In this document: positions 54,255-62,146 of the stretch, one piece after another
Layout of the letters: each line of letters begins with the position of its first letter
Numbering within the stretch: the first letter of the stretch is position 1
NCBI RefSeq assembly: GCF_027853245.1
Contig: NZ_JAPTZM010000008.1
Reading direction: 5' to 3' (one strand)
DNA: 64,000 nucleotides
From: Atlantibacter subterraneus
Lineage (GTDB): Bacteria; Pseudomonadota; Gammaproteobacteria; Enterobacterales; Enterobacteriaceae
Notes under the pieces: generated by a model
The model's input: the letters and a program-made list of their open reading frames with translations, nothing else
Database searches by the model: none
Told to the model about the DNA's origin: nothing
Position numbers and translations under genes: made by a program

Positions 54255-54404
54255 ATGTGTAAGCAAATAATTGCAATGTTAGCCGTATCGTCCGTGTCAT
54301 TTAGTGCCGCGAGCCTGGCGAATGCCGGGAAAATTCAGGAGGCGCAGACGGTAGCCGAAGAATTTAAAACTACGTTCAACACCTATCACAAAAAGTACCG
54401 CTAA
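54255..54404 (+). pseudogene. cybC remnant (internally deleted second copy)
   Basis: A 49-codon frame joins the cybC signal region (MCKQIIAMLAVSSVSFSAASLAN) to its last 26 codons (GKIQEAQTVAEEF...YHKKYR). The missing 79 codons lie exactly between two near-identical 8-mers of intact cybC, ctggcgaa (52089) and ctggcaaa (52326), so slipped recombination explains it. Over the first 68 bases it differs from cybC at about nine positions, so it is an old or imported copy. The Met7 heme ligand is gone, so it cannot be a normal b562. Confidence 0.85.
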
Positions 54405-54418
54405 TCGCTTATCTGCTG

Positions 54419-54440
54419 GCGGGAGACATTGGGCTCCCGC
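54419..54440 (+). terminator. Hairpin after the cybC remnant
   Basis: A stem GCGGGAG / CTCCCGC with an 8-nt loop is followed by TTAATCAT. It is a weak intrinsic terminator at best. It separates the remnant from the operon downstream. Confidence 0.45.
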
Positions 54441-54531
54441 TTAATCATAAGTAAATCCAATCCCTGTCACAAATCTTGCTTTCAATTCCCAGCTTGATTG
54501 TCGGTTTCCTTGACGGTTTTTGTCGTTTTCC

Positions 54532-54547
54532 CGCGATGCCCATCACA
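54532..54547. promoter_or_regulatory. Possible CRP site upstream of the PRD operon
   Basis: CGCGA-N6-TCACA has a perfect right half and 3 of 5 matches in the left half to TGTGA-N6-TCACA. Catabolite control would be expected for a sugar operon. Weak on sequence alone. Confidence 0.3.
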
Positions 54548-54611
54548 GATTTCCAGCGATAACTCGGCGATCCCGCCTTTTCTGTGGAACAGATCACTCT
54601 CACCCCCCGCC

Positions 54612-54631
54612 TTTCCACTTCGAAGTGGAAA
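54612..54631. promoter_or_regulatory. 20-bp perfect palindrome, candidate operator of the PRD regulator
   Basis: TTTCCACTTCGAAGTGGAAA is a perfect palindrome, 69 nt upstream of the GTG start of the first operon gene. No T-run follows, so it is not a terminator. The operon's own regulator has two N-terminal DNA-binding domains of the MtlR/LicR type, which bind such dyads upstream of -35 sequences. Confidence 0.6.
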
Positions 54632-54699
54632 ACAACTCGCTACAAACTCTTAACCCCAGTCGTTACTTTTACCCCAGAGCCATTAACGGGGTAACGCGA

Positions 54700-55038
54700 G
54701 TGAATAACGGAGCAGTAATCAACGACGGGGGAGCGCAGGCGATGCAGATCGGCGATCTGGCCGAGCGCATGCTGGCGCAGGTGTATGCCTTACTCCGCCA
54801 TCACCAGGTCATTCCCAATGCGGTCCAGCAACAGATGCTGACGTCGCACGTTCGCGCCATGGCGCACCGGTCGGTGACCGGCGAGCCGTTGCCGGAAGTG
54901 GATGCCAGTTTGTTTGACGAAATTTCTGCCGAGTCGATGGCGCTTGCCCGTGAGGTAGTCGCCGCGTTTGGCAATCTTCCCGATGAAGAGGCCTGGCTGC
55001 TGTCGGTGCATTTCGAAGTCGCGAAAGACAACCTTTAA
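54700..55038 (+). CDS. Stand-alone PRD-domain protein (EF_0829 family)
   Basis: This 112-aa protein consists of a single PTS-regulation-like domain. The two phospho-acceptor-type histidines are present: His50 in LTSHVRAMAHRSVTGE and His104 in LSVHFEVAKD. PRDs are normally phosphorylated by HPr or EII proteins. The start is uncertain: GTG 54700 or ATG 54742 (98 aa), the latter with GGGGGAG upstream. A longer frame from 54520 runs through the palindrome and is not credible. First gene of a nine-gene operon. The family is known mainly from this conserved cluster, with no assigned function. Confidence 0.8.
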   Translation: MNNGAVINDGGAQAMQIGDLAERMLAQVYALLRHHQVIPNAVQQQMLTSHVRAMAHRSVTGEPLPEVDASLFDEISAESMALAREVVAAFGNLPDEEAWLLSVHFEVAKDNL

Positions 55039-55048
55039 GGAGCAAAGA

Positions 55049-55411
55049 ATGGAACAGATTACAGTCGTGATTGGCGATCGTCTGGGTAAAGGCCAGAAAG
55101 TGGCAGCAGGCGTAGAAAAAGCCGGTGGTCGGGCGGTAGTGGTGCCGGGCGTGGCGGCGGACATGAAACTGGGCGACGTAATGAAAGCGGAAAACGCCAC
55201 CTTTGGCATTTCGTTTTGCGGCAGCGGCGGCGCGGGTGCCATCACCGCGCAGACCAAATACGGCTACAAAGCCAAATACGGCATGCGCTCGGTGGATGAG
55301 GGCGTCACCGCCATCAACGAAGGCTGCAATGTGCTGGGGTTCGGCTTTATGGATAAAGAAGAGCTGGGCGAGCGTCTGGTGCAGGCGTGGCAAAAGAAAC
55401 ACGGCGTCTGA
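55049..55411 (+). CDS. SFCGS-family glycine-rich protein (EF_0830 family)
   Basis: This 120-aa cytoplasmic protein is named for its motif SFCGSGGAGA (residues 55-64, Cys57). Predicted alternating strands and helices (ITVVIGD, RAVVVPG, TFGISF) suggest a small Rossmann-like fold. The start at 55049 has AAGGAG 7 nt upstream. Function unknown. By eye the cysteine loop after a beta strand recalls PTS EIIB proteins, and the layout resembles the glucitol EIIB domain (inference only). Confidence 0.85.
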   Translation: MEQITVVIGDRLGKGQKVAAGVEKAGGRAVVVPGVAADMKLGDVMKAENATFGISFCGSGGAGAITAQTKYGYKAKYGMRSVDEGVTAINEGCNVLGFGFMDKEELGERLVQAWQKKHGV

Positions 55412-55413
55412 GT

Positions 55414-55713
55414 ATGAAAGAGCAATTCACCACCACGGTGAGAGTCTCCGGCAAAGGCGAAGCCAAAGCGCGCGCCTTTGCCGATGCCCTGAACCACGTT
55501 CAGGCAGCGGTGATGAAAGCCTCGCCGCATATCTTACTGCGTATTGAGCCACAGGATGTGCAGGTTGTTCAAGCGCGTGAAACGGTGCGTAAAGAAGCCT
55601 TTCTGTTCTTCTTTTTGCGCCGGGAACGACGCACATACAGCGTGGAGCTGGATGTGACCGTCAACGTGACAGCCATCAATCTCGACAAGGTGGATTTCGT
55701 CGCGCAACGCTGA
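55414..55713 (+). CDS. DUF4312 family protein (EF_0831 family)
   Basis: This 99-aa small soluble protein begins MKEQFTTTVRVSGKGEAKARAFADALN and ends in a beta-rich segment RRTYSVELDVTVNVTAINL. The ATG lies 3 nt after the previous stop without a clear ribosome site, so translation is probably coupled. It always occurs with the SFCGS and DUF4310/4311 genes. Function unknown; a cytoplasmic subunit of the same complex is likely. Confidence 0.83.
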   Translation: MKEQFTTTVRVSGKGEAKARAFADALNHVQAAVMKASPHILLRIEPQDVQVVQARETVRKEAFLFFFLRRERRTYSVELDVTVNVTAINLDKVDFVAQR

Positions 55714-55736
55714 TTCTGACTAAAAAGGGCAGACTA

Positions 55737-56513
55737 ATGTTCCTGATAATATTAATAAAATCGCTCATTATCGGCGGCCTGGTTGGCGTCGGCGTGGGCG
55801 CTGGGGCTGCACGCATGTTTCATGCGCCTACCACACAGGGTATGGGCGCGTTTCGTACTTTGGGGGAACTGAACTCCTGTGAAGGGGATCCGGCTTCTCA
55901 CTTCTCCTTCGGTCTGGGCTTCTTCTTCAACGCCTGGGCATCGTCGGTGGCGGCGGGCTCGTTCACCCAGGACGTCGATCACCGCATCATTCCTAACTGG
56001 GGTGCGGCGGCGCTGATGGTGAAAAACCGCAACGTCGGCGAAACCCTGCACGATCCAAAAAAAATGGCCATCGCCTGCGGCGTTATCGGCATGATCGTGG
56101 TGACTTTCCTCAACCTTACCGCCTCTTCGGTTCCGGAAGCGTTGCAGGTTACCGCCGTGAAGGTGCTGGTGCCTGCGGCTAACCTGCTGGTCAACACCGT
56201 GATGCCGGTGATCTTCTGGCTGGCGGCCATCGACGCCGGTAAGAAATCCGGTTTCTGGGCCACCGTGTTCGGCGGCGCGGCGCAGCTGATCATGGGCAAC
56301 GCCGTTCCCGGCCTGGTGTTAGGCATCCTGATCGGTAAAGGCGTGGAAGAGAGCGGCTGGAACCACGTCACCAAAGTGATGATGGTCGCCATCGTGCTGC
56401 TGTTCGTGCTGAGCGGATTCTTCCGTGGCTTCGACATGAAGATGATCGAATCCTTCCATATGACCGTGCCGAACTGGCTCGAACTGATCCACAACTCGCT
56501 GAGCGGCAAATAA
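55737..56513 (+). CDS. DUF4311 membrane protein (EF_0832 family)
   Basis: This 258-aa integral membrane protein has about six helices (3-25, 55-75, 112-132, 140-165, 175-200, 215-235). Polar conserved stretches are LNSCEGDPASHFSFGLGFFFNAW and DHRIIPNWGAAALM. It pairs with DUF4310. I infer the two form the membrane channel of an uptake system. No transporter family can be named from the sequence. Confidence 0.83.
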   Translation: MFLIILIKSLIIGGLVGVGVGAGAARMFHAPTTQGMGAFRTLGELNSCEGDPASHFSFGLGFFFNAWASSVAAGSFTQDVDHRIIPNWGAAALMVKNRNVGETLHDPKKMAIACGVIGMIVVTFLNLTASSVPEALQVTAVKVLVPAANLLVNTVMPVIFWLAAIDAGKKSGFWATVFGGAAQLIMGNAVPGLVLGILIGKGVEESGWNHVTKVMMVAIVLLFVLSGFFRGFDMKMIESFHMTVPNWLELIHNSLSGK

Positions 56514-56524
56514 CGGAGGCCACA

Positions 56525-57169
56525 ATGGAACAGAATAAAGGTTTTTGGTTTGCCGACTGGTCGTTCCCGATCTTCGTTGGCCTGCTCTCTTCCGGCGTGT
56601 TTGCCGGGACGCACATGTACTACCTGTACGGCATCGGTGCGTTTAACGAAGTGGCGTTCGTGGCGATGTTGAAAGCGGGTATCGATACCGGTTCGTATGG
56701 CGCGGTGGCGGCGTTTGGCGCGAGCTTCCTGTTTGCCCGCATTATCGAAGGTTCTCTGGTCGGGATCCTGGATATCGGCGGGGCGATCCAGACCGGCGTG
56801 GGCCTCGGCGTTCCGGCACTGCTGCTGGGCGCGGGTATTGTCTTCCCGGTAGAAAACTTTATCGCCTCGCTGGCTACCGGTCTGGCGATTGGCCTGGCGA
56901 TTGGTTATGTCATCATCCTGGCGCGTAAGTTCACCATCAACCAGAGCGATTCCACCTACGGGGCGGACGTGATGATGGGGGCTGGTAACGCCTCGGGCCG
57001 CTTCCTCGGGCCGTTGATTATCCTCAGCGCCATGACCGCGTCGATTCCTATCGGCATCGGTTCGCTGGTTGGCGCGCTGCTGTTTTACATCTGGCAGAAA
57101 CCGATCACCGGCGGCGCCATCCTCGGCGCGATGATTCTGGGTTCGATCTTCCCGATTGCAATCAGTTAA
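56525..57169 (+). CDS. DUF4310 membrane protein (EF_0833 family)
   Basis: This 214-aa integral membrane protein has about six helices and glycine-rich loops (IEGSLVGILDIGGAIQTGVGLG, DVMMGAGNASGRFLGPLI). It is encoded 11 nt after DUF4311 with GGAGG upstream. Presumed second membrane subunit of the same system. Confidence 0.83.
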   Translation: MEQNKGFWFADWSFPIFVGLLSSGVFAGTHMYYLYGIGAFNEVAFVAMLKAGIDTGSYGAVAAFGASFLFARIIEGSLVGILDIGGAIQTGVGLGVPALLLGAGIVFPVENFIASLATGLAIGLAIGYVIILARKFTINQSDSTYGADVMMGAGNASGRFLGPLIILSAMTASIPIGIGSLVGALLFYIWQKPITGGAILGAMILGSIFPIAIS

Positions 57170-57213
57170 AACCTGAGCGGGCGTGCAAGCGCCCGCGTTC
57201 ACAGGAGAGAGAC

Positions 57214-58347
57214 ATGTTTGATTTACTCCTGCGCCGTGCCCGTCTGGTCGACGATACGGTTTGTGATATCGCCATCAAGGACGGCAAAATCGCCACCCTC
57301 GGTGAGATAAACGACCCGGCGGTGAAAACCGTCGATCTCCAGGGCGAGTGTTACGTCAGCGCCGGCTGGATTGATTCGCACGTGCACTGTTATCCAGAAT
57401 CGCCGATTTATCACGACCAGCCGGACAGCATCGGCATCGCCACCGGCGTCACCACCGTGATTGATGCCGGCAGCACCGGTGCCGATGATATCGACGACTT
57501 TTATACCCTGACCCGCGACGCCGCCACCGAGGTTTACGCCCTGCTGAACATCTCCCGCGTCGGCCTGATCGCCCAGAACGAACTGGCGAACATGGCTAAT
57601 ATCGATAGCGAGGCGGTGAAGCAGGCGGTCAAACGCCATCCTGATTTTATCGTCGGCCTGAAAGCGCGCATGAGCAGCAGCGTGGTGGGCGATAATGGCA
57701 TTACGCCGCTGGAACGCGCCAAAGCGATGCAGCAGGAGAACGGCGATTTGCCGCTGATGGTACACATCGGCAACAACCCGCCGGATCTGGATGAGATCGC
57801 CGAGCGCCTGACGGCGGGCGACATCATTACCCACTGCTACAACGGCAAACCGAACCGTATTTTGACGCCGGGCGGAGAGCTGCGCGCGTCAGTGACCCGG
57901 GCAATCCAGCGCGGCGTGCGTCTCGACGTCGGCCACGGCACCGCCAGCCTCAGCTTTGCGGTGGCAAAACGCGCCATCAGCTTAGGCATTCTGCCGCACA
58001 CCATCAGCTCGGATATCTATTGCCGTAACCGCATCAACGGGCCGGTCTATTCGCTGGCTAACGTGATGTCGAAATTTCTCGCTATCGGCATGTCGCTGCC
58101 GCAGGTCATCGACTGCGTGACGACCAACGCCGCCGACGGCCTGAATCTGAAAACCAAAGGGCGGCTCCAGCCGGGTCTGGATGCCGACCTCACCCTCTTT
58201 ACGCTACAGCGCCAGCCGACGCTGCTGGTGGATGCAGAAAACGACAGCTTACAGGCTGAGAAACTGCTGGTGCCGCTTGCCGCCGTGCGTGCGGGCAAGG
58301 GCTATATGACCGAACAAGGGAGCGCGGAACATGTCTTCGATTTTTGA
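57214..58347 (+). CDS. Amidohydrolase/deacetylase family metallohydrolase (EF_0837 family)
   Basis: This 377-aa TIM-barrel amidohydrolase of the dihydroorotase-like group has metal ligands His56/His58 in DSHVHCY, a probable carbamylated lysine Lys150 in VGLKARM, His184 in MVHIGN, His207 in ITHCYNG and the Asp238/His241 region LDVGHG. It is a binuclear hydrolase, probably removing an N-acyl group. In this operon it would deacylate the substrate before DgaE (inference). It overlaps dgaE by 17 nt. Confidence 0.85.
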   Translation: MFDLLLRRARLVDDTVCDIAIKDGKIATLGEINDPAVKTVDLQGECYVSAGWIDSHVHCYPESPIYHDQPDSIGIATGVTTVIDAGSTGADDIDDFYTLTRDAATEVYALLNISRVGLIAQNELANMANIDSEAVKQAVKRHPDFIVGLKARMSSSVVGDNGITPLERAKAMQQENGDLPLMVHIGNNPPDLDEIAERLTAGDIITHCYNGKPNRILTPGGELRASVTRAIQRGVRLDVGHGTASLSFAVAKRAISLGILPHTISSDIYCRNRINGPVYSLANVMSKFLAIGMSLPQVIDCVTTNAADGLNLKTKGRLQPGLDADLTLFTLQRQPTLLVDAENDSLQAEKLLVPLAAVRAGKGYMTEQGSAEHVFDF

Positions 58348-59449
58348 GAAATACCAGTTAAAACAGGTGATTAATACCTCAGGCCGCATGACCGCGCTGG
58401 GCGTGTCCACGCCGCGCCCGGAAGTGGTAGAGGTAGCGATGGCGGGAATGAACCAGTACTTCGAAATGAAAGATCTGGTGAACAAGACCGGCGATTACAT
58501 CGCAAAACTGCTGGATGTGGAAGGTGCGACCGTGGTCTCCTGCGCCTCGGCGGGGATCGCCCAGTCGGTGGCGGCGGTACTGGTTCAGGACAGCGACTGG
58601 CTGCTGGAAAACCTGCACGTCACGCCCATCGAGAATAACGAAATCGTGCTGCCGAAGGGCCATAACGTCAACTTCGGTGCGCCGGTCGGCACCATGGTGG
58701 CGCTGGGCGGCGGCAAACTGGTGGAAGCGGGCTATGCCAACGAATGCTCCGCCGCGCAGCTGGCAGCGGCGATCACCCCGCGCACCGCAGCCATTCTCTA
58801 CATCAAATCCCACCACTGCGTGCAAAAAAGCATGCTCAGCGTGGAGCAGGCGGTGGTCGTGGCCCGCAAACATAACCTGCCGCTGATCGTCGACGCGGCG
58901 GCGGAAGAAGATCTGCAATGCTACTACCGCGCGGGCGCGGACCTGGTGATCTACAGCGGCGCGAAAGCCATTGAAGGGCCGACCAGCGGGCTGGTGATCG
59001 GCAAAACCCAGTACGTCGAGTGGGTAAAACGCCAGACGGCGGGCATTGGCCGGGCAATGAAAGTCGGCAAAGAGGGCATTCTTGGCCTGACCTGCGCCAT
59101 TGAGCTTTACCTGCATGCCCGGAAAGAGAGCGGGGCGGAGATGGTGGAAAAAATGACGCCGTTTATCGACGCGCTGAATACGCTTAACGGCGTGAGCGCT
59201 CGCGTGGTGTGGGACAGCGCCGGACGCGATATCGCCCGTACCGAAATCAAGTTTGATGAAGCCGTGACCGGCGTGGCGACCGGCGAACTGGTGGAAGCGC
59301 TGAAGCAGGGCGAGTACGCGATTTACTTCCGTGGCTACAAAGCGAACGAAGGGATTATCGAAGCCGACGTGCGCAGCGTGGATCGCGCGCAGCTGGAGAT
59401 TGTGGCACGCCGCATTAGCGAAGTGATTAACCCGGAGAAAACCGCATGA
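58331..59449 (+). CDS. dgaE: D-glucosaminate-6-phosphate ammonia-lyase-like PLP enzyme
   Basis: This 372-aa fold-type I PLP enzyme is related to selenocysteine synthase SelA. The PLP lysine is Lys212 in YSGAKAIEGPTSG, and Asp188 in IVDAAAEEDL holds the pyridine nitrogen. Salmonella DgaE converts D-glucosaminate-6-phosphate to 2-keto-3-deoxy-6-phosphogluconate and ammonia. Here the mannose-type PTS dgaABCD is missing and the DUF4310-4312/SFCGS set takes its place, so the true substrate may be a different amino-sugar acid. Confidence 0.8.
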   Translation: MSSIFEKYQLKQVINTSGRMTALGVSTPRPEVVEVAMAGMNQYFEMKDLVNKTGDYIAKLLDVEGATVVSCASAGIAQSVAAVLVQDSDWLLENLHVTPIENNEIVLPKGHNVNFGAPVGTMVALGGGKLVEAGYANECSAAQLAAAITPRTAAILYIKSHHCVQKSMLSVEQAVVVARKHNLPLIVDAAAEEDLQCYYRAGADLVIYSGAKAIEGPTSGLVIGKTQYVEWVKRQTAGIGRAMKVGKEGILGLTCAIELYLHARKESGAEMVEKMTPFIDALNTLNGVSARVVWDSAGRDIARTEIKFDEAVTGVATGELVEALKQGEYAIYFRGYKANEGIIEADVRSVDRAQLEIVARRISEVINPEKTA

Positions 59450-60186
59450 AACTGACCCCCAACTTTTATCGCGATCGCGTCTGCCTGAACGTGCTGGCAG
59501 GCTCTAAAGACAACGCCCGCGAAATCTATCAAGCGGCGGAAGGCCATGTGCTGGTGGGCGTGCTCTCCAAAAACTACCCGGACGTCGCCAGCGCGGTGGC
59601 GGATATGCGTGAATACGCGGCGCTTATTGACAACGCGCTGTCGGTTGGACTCGGCGCGGGCGATCCCAACCAGTCGGCGATGGTGAGCGAAATCTCCCGT
59701 CAGGTTCAGCCGCAACACGTCAACCAGGTGTTTACCGGCGTGGCCACCAGCCGCGCGCTGCTGGGCCAGAACGACACAGTGGTCAACGGTCTGGTGTCGC
59801 CGACCGGTACGCCGGGCCAGGTGAAAATCTCCACCGGCCCGCTCAGCAGTCAAGCGGCGGACGGCATTGTGCCCATCGACACCGCTATTGCCCTGTTGAA
59901 AGACATGGGCGGCAGCTCGATTAAATATTTCCCGATGGGCGGCCTGGCGTGCCGCGACGAGTACCAGGCGGTGGCGGAAGCGTGCGCCCGTAACAACTTC
60001 TGGCTGGAGCCTACCGGCGGCATCGATTTAGAGAACTTTGGCGAGATTTTGCAGATTGCTCTGGATGCGGGCGTCTCAAGAATCATTCCTCACATCTATA
60101 GTTCGATTATTGATAAGGTGAGCGGAAACACCCGCCCGGACGATGTGCGCCAGCTGCTGGCCATCACCCGGGCGTGCGTAGGCTAA
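59446..60186 (+). CDS. dgaF: 2-dehydro-3-deoxy-phosphogluconate aldolase-like enzyme
   Basis: This 246-aa class I aldolase of the DgaF family has the Schiff-base lysine Lys160 in SSIKYFPMGG, with the phosphate-binding EPTGGIDLENFGE. It should cleave 2-keto-3-deoxy-6-phosphogluconate to pyruvate and glyceraldehyde-3-phosphate. It overlaps dgaE by ATGA, so the two enzymes are made together. Confidence 0.83.
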   Translation: MKLTPNFYRDRVCLNVLAGSKDNAREIYQAAEGHVLVGVLSKNYPDVASAVADMREYAALIDNALSVGLGAGDPNQSAMVSEISRQVQPQHVNQVFTGVATSRALLGQNDTVVNGLVSPTGTPGQVKISTGPLSSQAADGIVPIDTAIALLKDMGGSSIKYFPMGGLACRDEYQAVAEACARNNFWLEPTGGIDLENFGEILQIALDAGVSRIIPHIYSSIIDKVSGNTRPDDVRQLLAITRACVG

Positions 60187-60202
60187 TAGCGAGGAGAGTG
60201 AC

Positions 60203-62113
60203 GTGCGATTCCCCAACCAACGTTTAGCGCAACTGTTTGATATGTTGCAAAACGAAACGCTGCCGCAGGATGAACTGGCGCAGCGGTTGTCGGTTTCCAC
60301 GCGTACCGTCCGCGCCGATATCACTGCGCTGAATGCCTTACTGACTCAGCATGGCGCGCAGTTTGTGCTGAGCCGGGGTAACGGCTATCAACTGAGAATC
60401 GATGATTCGGCGAGCTATCAGATCCTGCAAACCCAGCAGCCGACCGCGCTGCGCATTCCGCGTACCAGCCAGGAGCGGGTACACTATCTGATGGTGCGTT
60501 TCCTGACCTCGGCGTTTTCCATCAAGCTGGAAGATTTGGCTGACGAATGGTTCGTCAGCCGCGCCACGCTGCAAAACGACATGGCGGAAGTGCGCGAATG
60601 GCTGCGGCGCTACCAGCTGACGCTGGAGACGCGGCCCCGTCACGGTATGAAGCTGTTTGGCAGCGAAATGGCGATCCGCGCCTGTCTCACCGATCTGCTG
60701 TGGACGCTGGCCCAGCAGGATCCGGCTCATCCGCTGGTCACCGAAGAGGCGTTGAACGCGGGGATGCCGGAACGGTTACAGCCGATCCTACAGGAAATAT
60801 TCAGCCGCTTTCATATCCGTCTAACCGATGAAGGCGAGCTGTTTTTACGCCTGTACTGTGCGGTGGCGGTGCGGCGCATCGGCGAAGGCTATCCGCTGTC
60901 GGAATTTACTGGCGAAGAGGTGGCGGAACCGGTATGCCATGCGGCGCGCGAGCTGGCAGGCGTACTGCAACGGCTGGCGGAAAAACCGCTGTCGGCTTTT
61001 GAAGAGAACTGGTTAAAAGTGCATATCGCCGCGCGCCAGGTGCAGGAGATCGCGCCCAGTACCATTAACGCCGATGATGAAGAGGCGCTGGTCAATTACA
61101 TCCTCAATTTCATCAACACTCAGTACAACTACAACCTGCTGAATGACCAGCAGTTGCATGCCGACATGCTTACCCATGTCAAAACCATGATCACCCGGGT
61201 GCGCTATCAAATCATGATCCCTAATCCGCTGCTGGATAACATCAAGCAGCACTATCCGATGGCGTGGGATATGACGCTGGCGGCGGTGTCGGGCTGGGTG
61301 AAATACACGCCGTACACTATCAGCGAAAACGAAATCGGTTTTCTGGTGCTGCACGTCGGCGTCGGGCTGGAGCGCAGCTACAACATTGATTATCAGCGCC
61401 AGCCGCGCGTGCTGCTGGTGTGTGATGCCGGTAACGCCATGGTGCGGATGATCGAAGCGGTGATGGCGCGCAAATATCCACAGATCGACATCACCCGAAC
61501 CCTGACGCTGCGCGACTATGAGCAGCGAGAGAGCATCAGTGAAGACTTCGTGATTTCCACCGCGCGCATCAGTGAAAAAGACAAGCCGGTGGTGCAGATT
61601 GCGCCGTTCCCTACCGACTATCAGCTGGAGCAAATCGGCAAGCTGGTGCTGGTGGATCGCACCCGTCCGTGGATGCTGAACAAATATTTCGACGCCGCCC
61701 ATTTCCGCATTATCGAAGGCGCGATGGACCAGCAAACGCTGTTCAAAACGCTGTGCGACCAGTTGCAGGACGAAGGCTTTGTTGATGGCGAGTTTCTCGA
61801 CTCGGTGATCGAGCGTGAGGCCATCGTCAGCACCCTGCTGGGTGACAGTATCGCGCTGCCCCACGCCCTGGGGCTGTTAGCGAAAAAAACCGTGGTCTAT
61901 ACCGTGCTGGCTCCCCAGGGGATCGCCTGGGGCGACGAAACGGCGCACGTGATCTTTTTACTCGCTATCAGTAAAAGCGAGTACGAAGAAGCGATGGCGA
62001 TTTACGATATTTTTGTCACTTTCCTGCGGGAGCGCGCCATGACGCGGCTGTGCGGATGCTGCAACTTTGCGGAATTTAAGGCGGTGGCGATGGAGTGCGT
62101 AAGCCGTTTTTAG
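60203..62113 (+). CDS. PRD-containing transcriptional activator with EIIB- and EIIA-like domains
   Basis: This 636-aa MtlR/LicR-type regulator (often annotated BglG-like) starts at a GTG with GAGGAGAG upstream. Domains are HTH (about 5-50), second HTH (88-165), PRD1 (185-285), PRD2 (295-395), EIIB-like (402-490, Cys407 in LLVCDAG) and EIIA-like (505-636, His554 in ALPHA). PRD2 has both histidines (325, 384). PRD1 has His274 but Tyr218 replaces the first. It has no AAA domain, so it is not a sigma-54 activator. It likely controls this operon from the palindrome at 54612-54631. Confidence 0.9.
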   Translation: MRFPNQRLAQLFDMLQNETLPQDELAQRLSVSTRTVRADITALNALLTQHGAQFVLSRGNGYQLRIDDSASYQILQTQQPTALRIPRTSQERVHYLMVRFLTSAFSIKLEDLADEWFVSRATLQNDMAEVREWLRRYQLTLETRPRHGMKLFGSEMAIRACLTDLLWTLAQQDPAHPLVTEEALNAGMPERLQPILQEIFSRFHIRLTDEGELFLRLYCAVAVRRIGEGYPLSEFTGEEVAEPVCHAARELAGVLQRLAEKPLSAFEENWLKVHIAARQVQEIAPSTINADDEEALVNYILNFINTQYNYNLLNDQQLHADMLTHVKTMITRVRYQIMIPNPLLDNIKQHYPMAWDMTLAAVSGWVKYTPYTISENEIGFLVLHVGVGLERSYNIDYQRQPRVLLVCDAGNAMVRMIEAVMARKYPQIDITRTLTLRDYEQRESISEDFVISTARISEKDKPVVQIAPFPTDYQLEQIGKLVLVDRTRPWMLNKYFDAAHFRIIEGAMDQQTLFKTLCDQLQDEGFVDGEFLDSVIEREAIVSTLLGDSIALPHALGLLAKKTVVYTVLAPQGIAWGDETAHVIFLLAISKSEYEEAMAIYDIFVTFLRERAMTRLCGCCNFAEFKAVAMECVSRF

Positions 62114-62139
62114 CAGCGGGAAGCGTCTGCCGCCCGCTG
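62114..62139. terminator. Hairpin between the regulator gene and nrdG
   Basis: A stem CAGCGGG / CCCGCTG lies between the convergent regulator and nrdG stops. No T-tract follows on either strand, so termination strength is unclear. Confidence 0.4.
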
Positions 62140-62146
62140 TCATACT

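Noticed and set aside
54465..54480. Sigma-54-like sequence TGTCAC-N5-TTGCT upstream of the PRD operon
   Set aside because: The spacing is right but the essential -24 GG is GT, and the operon regulator lacks the AAA domain needed to activate sigma-54.
54520..54699. N-terminal extension of the PRD protein
   Set aside because: It runs through the palindrome and the likely promoter, has no ribosome site and adds 60 residues unlike any PRD protein.
55979..57202. 407-codon open frame antisense to the DUF4311/DUF4310 genes
   Set aside because: It spans two real genes on the other strand and encodes low-complexity charged sequence; a shadow frame.
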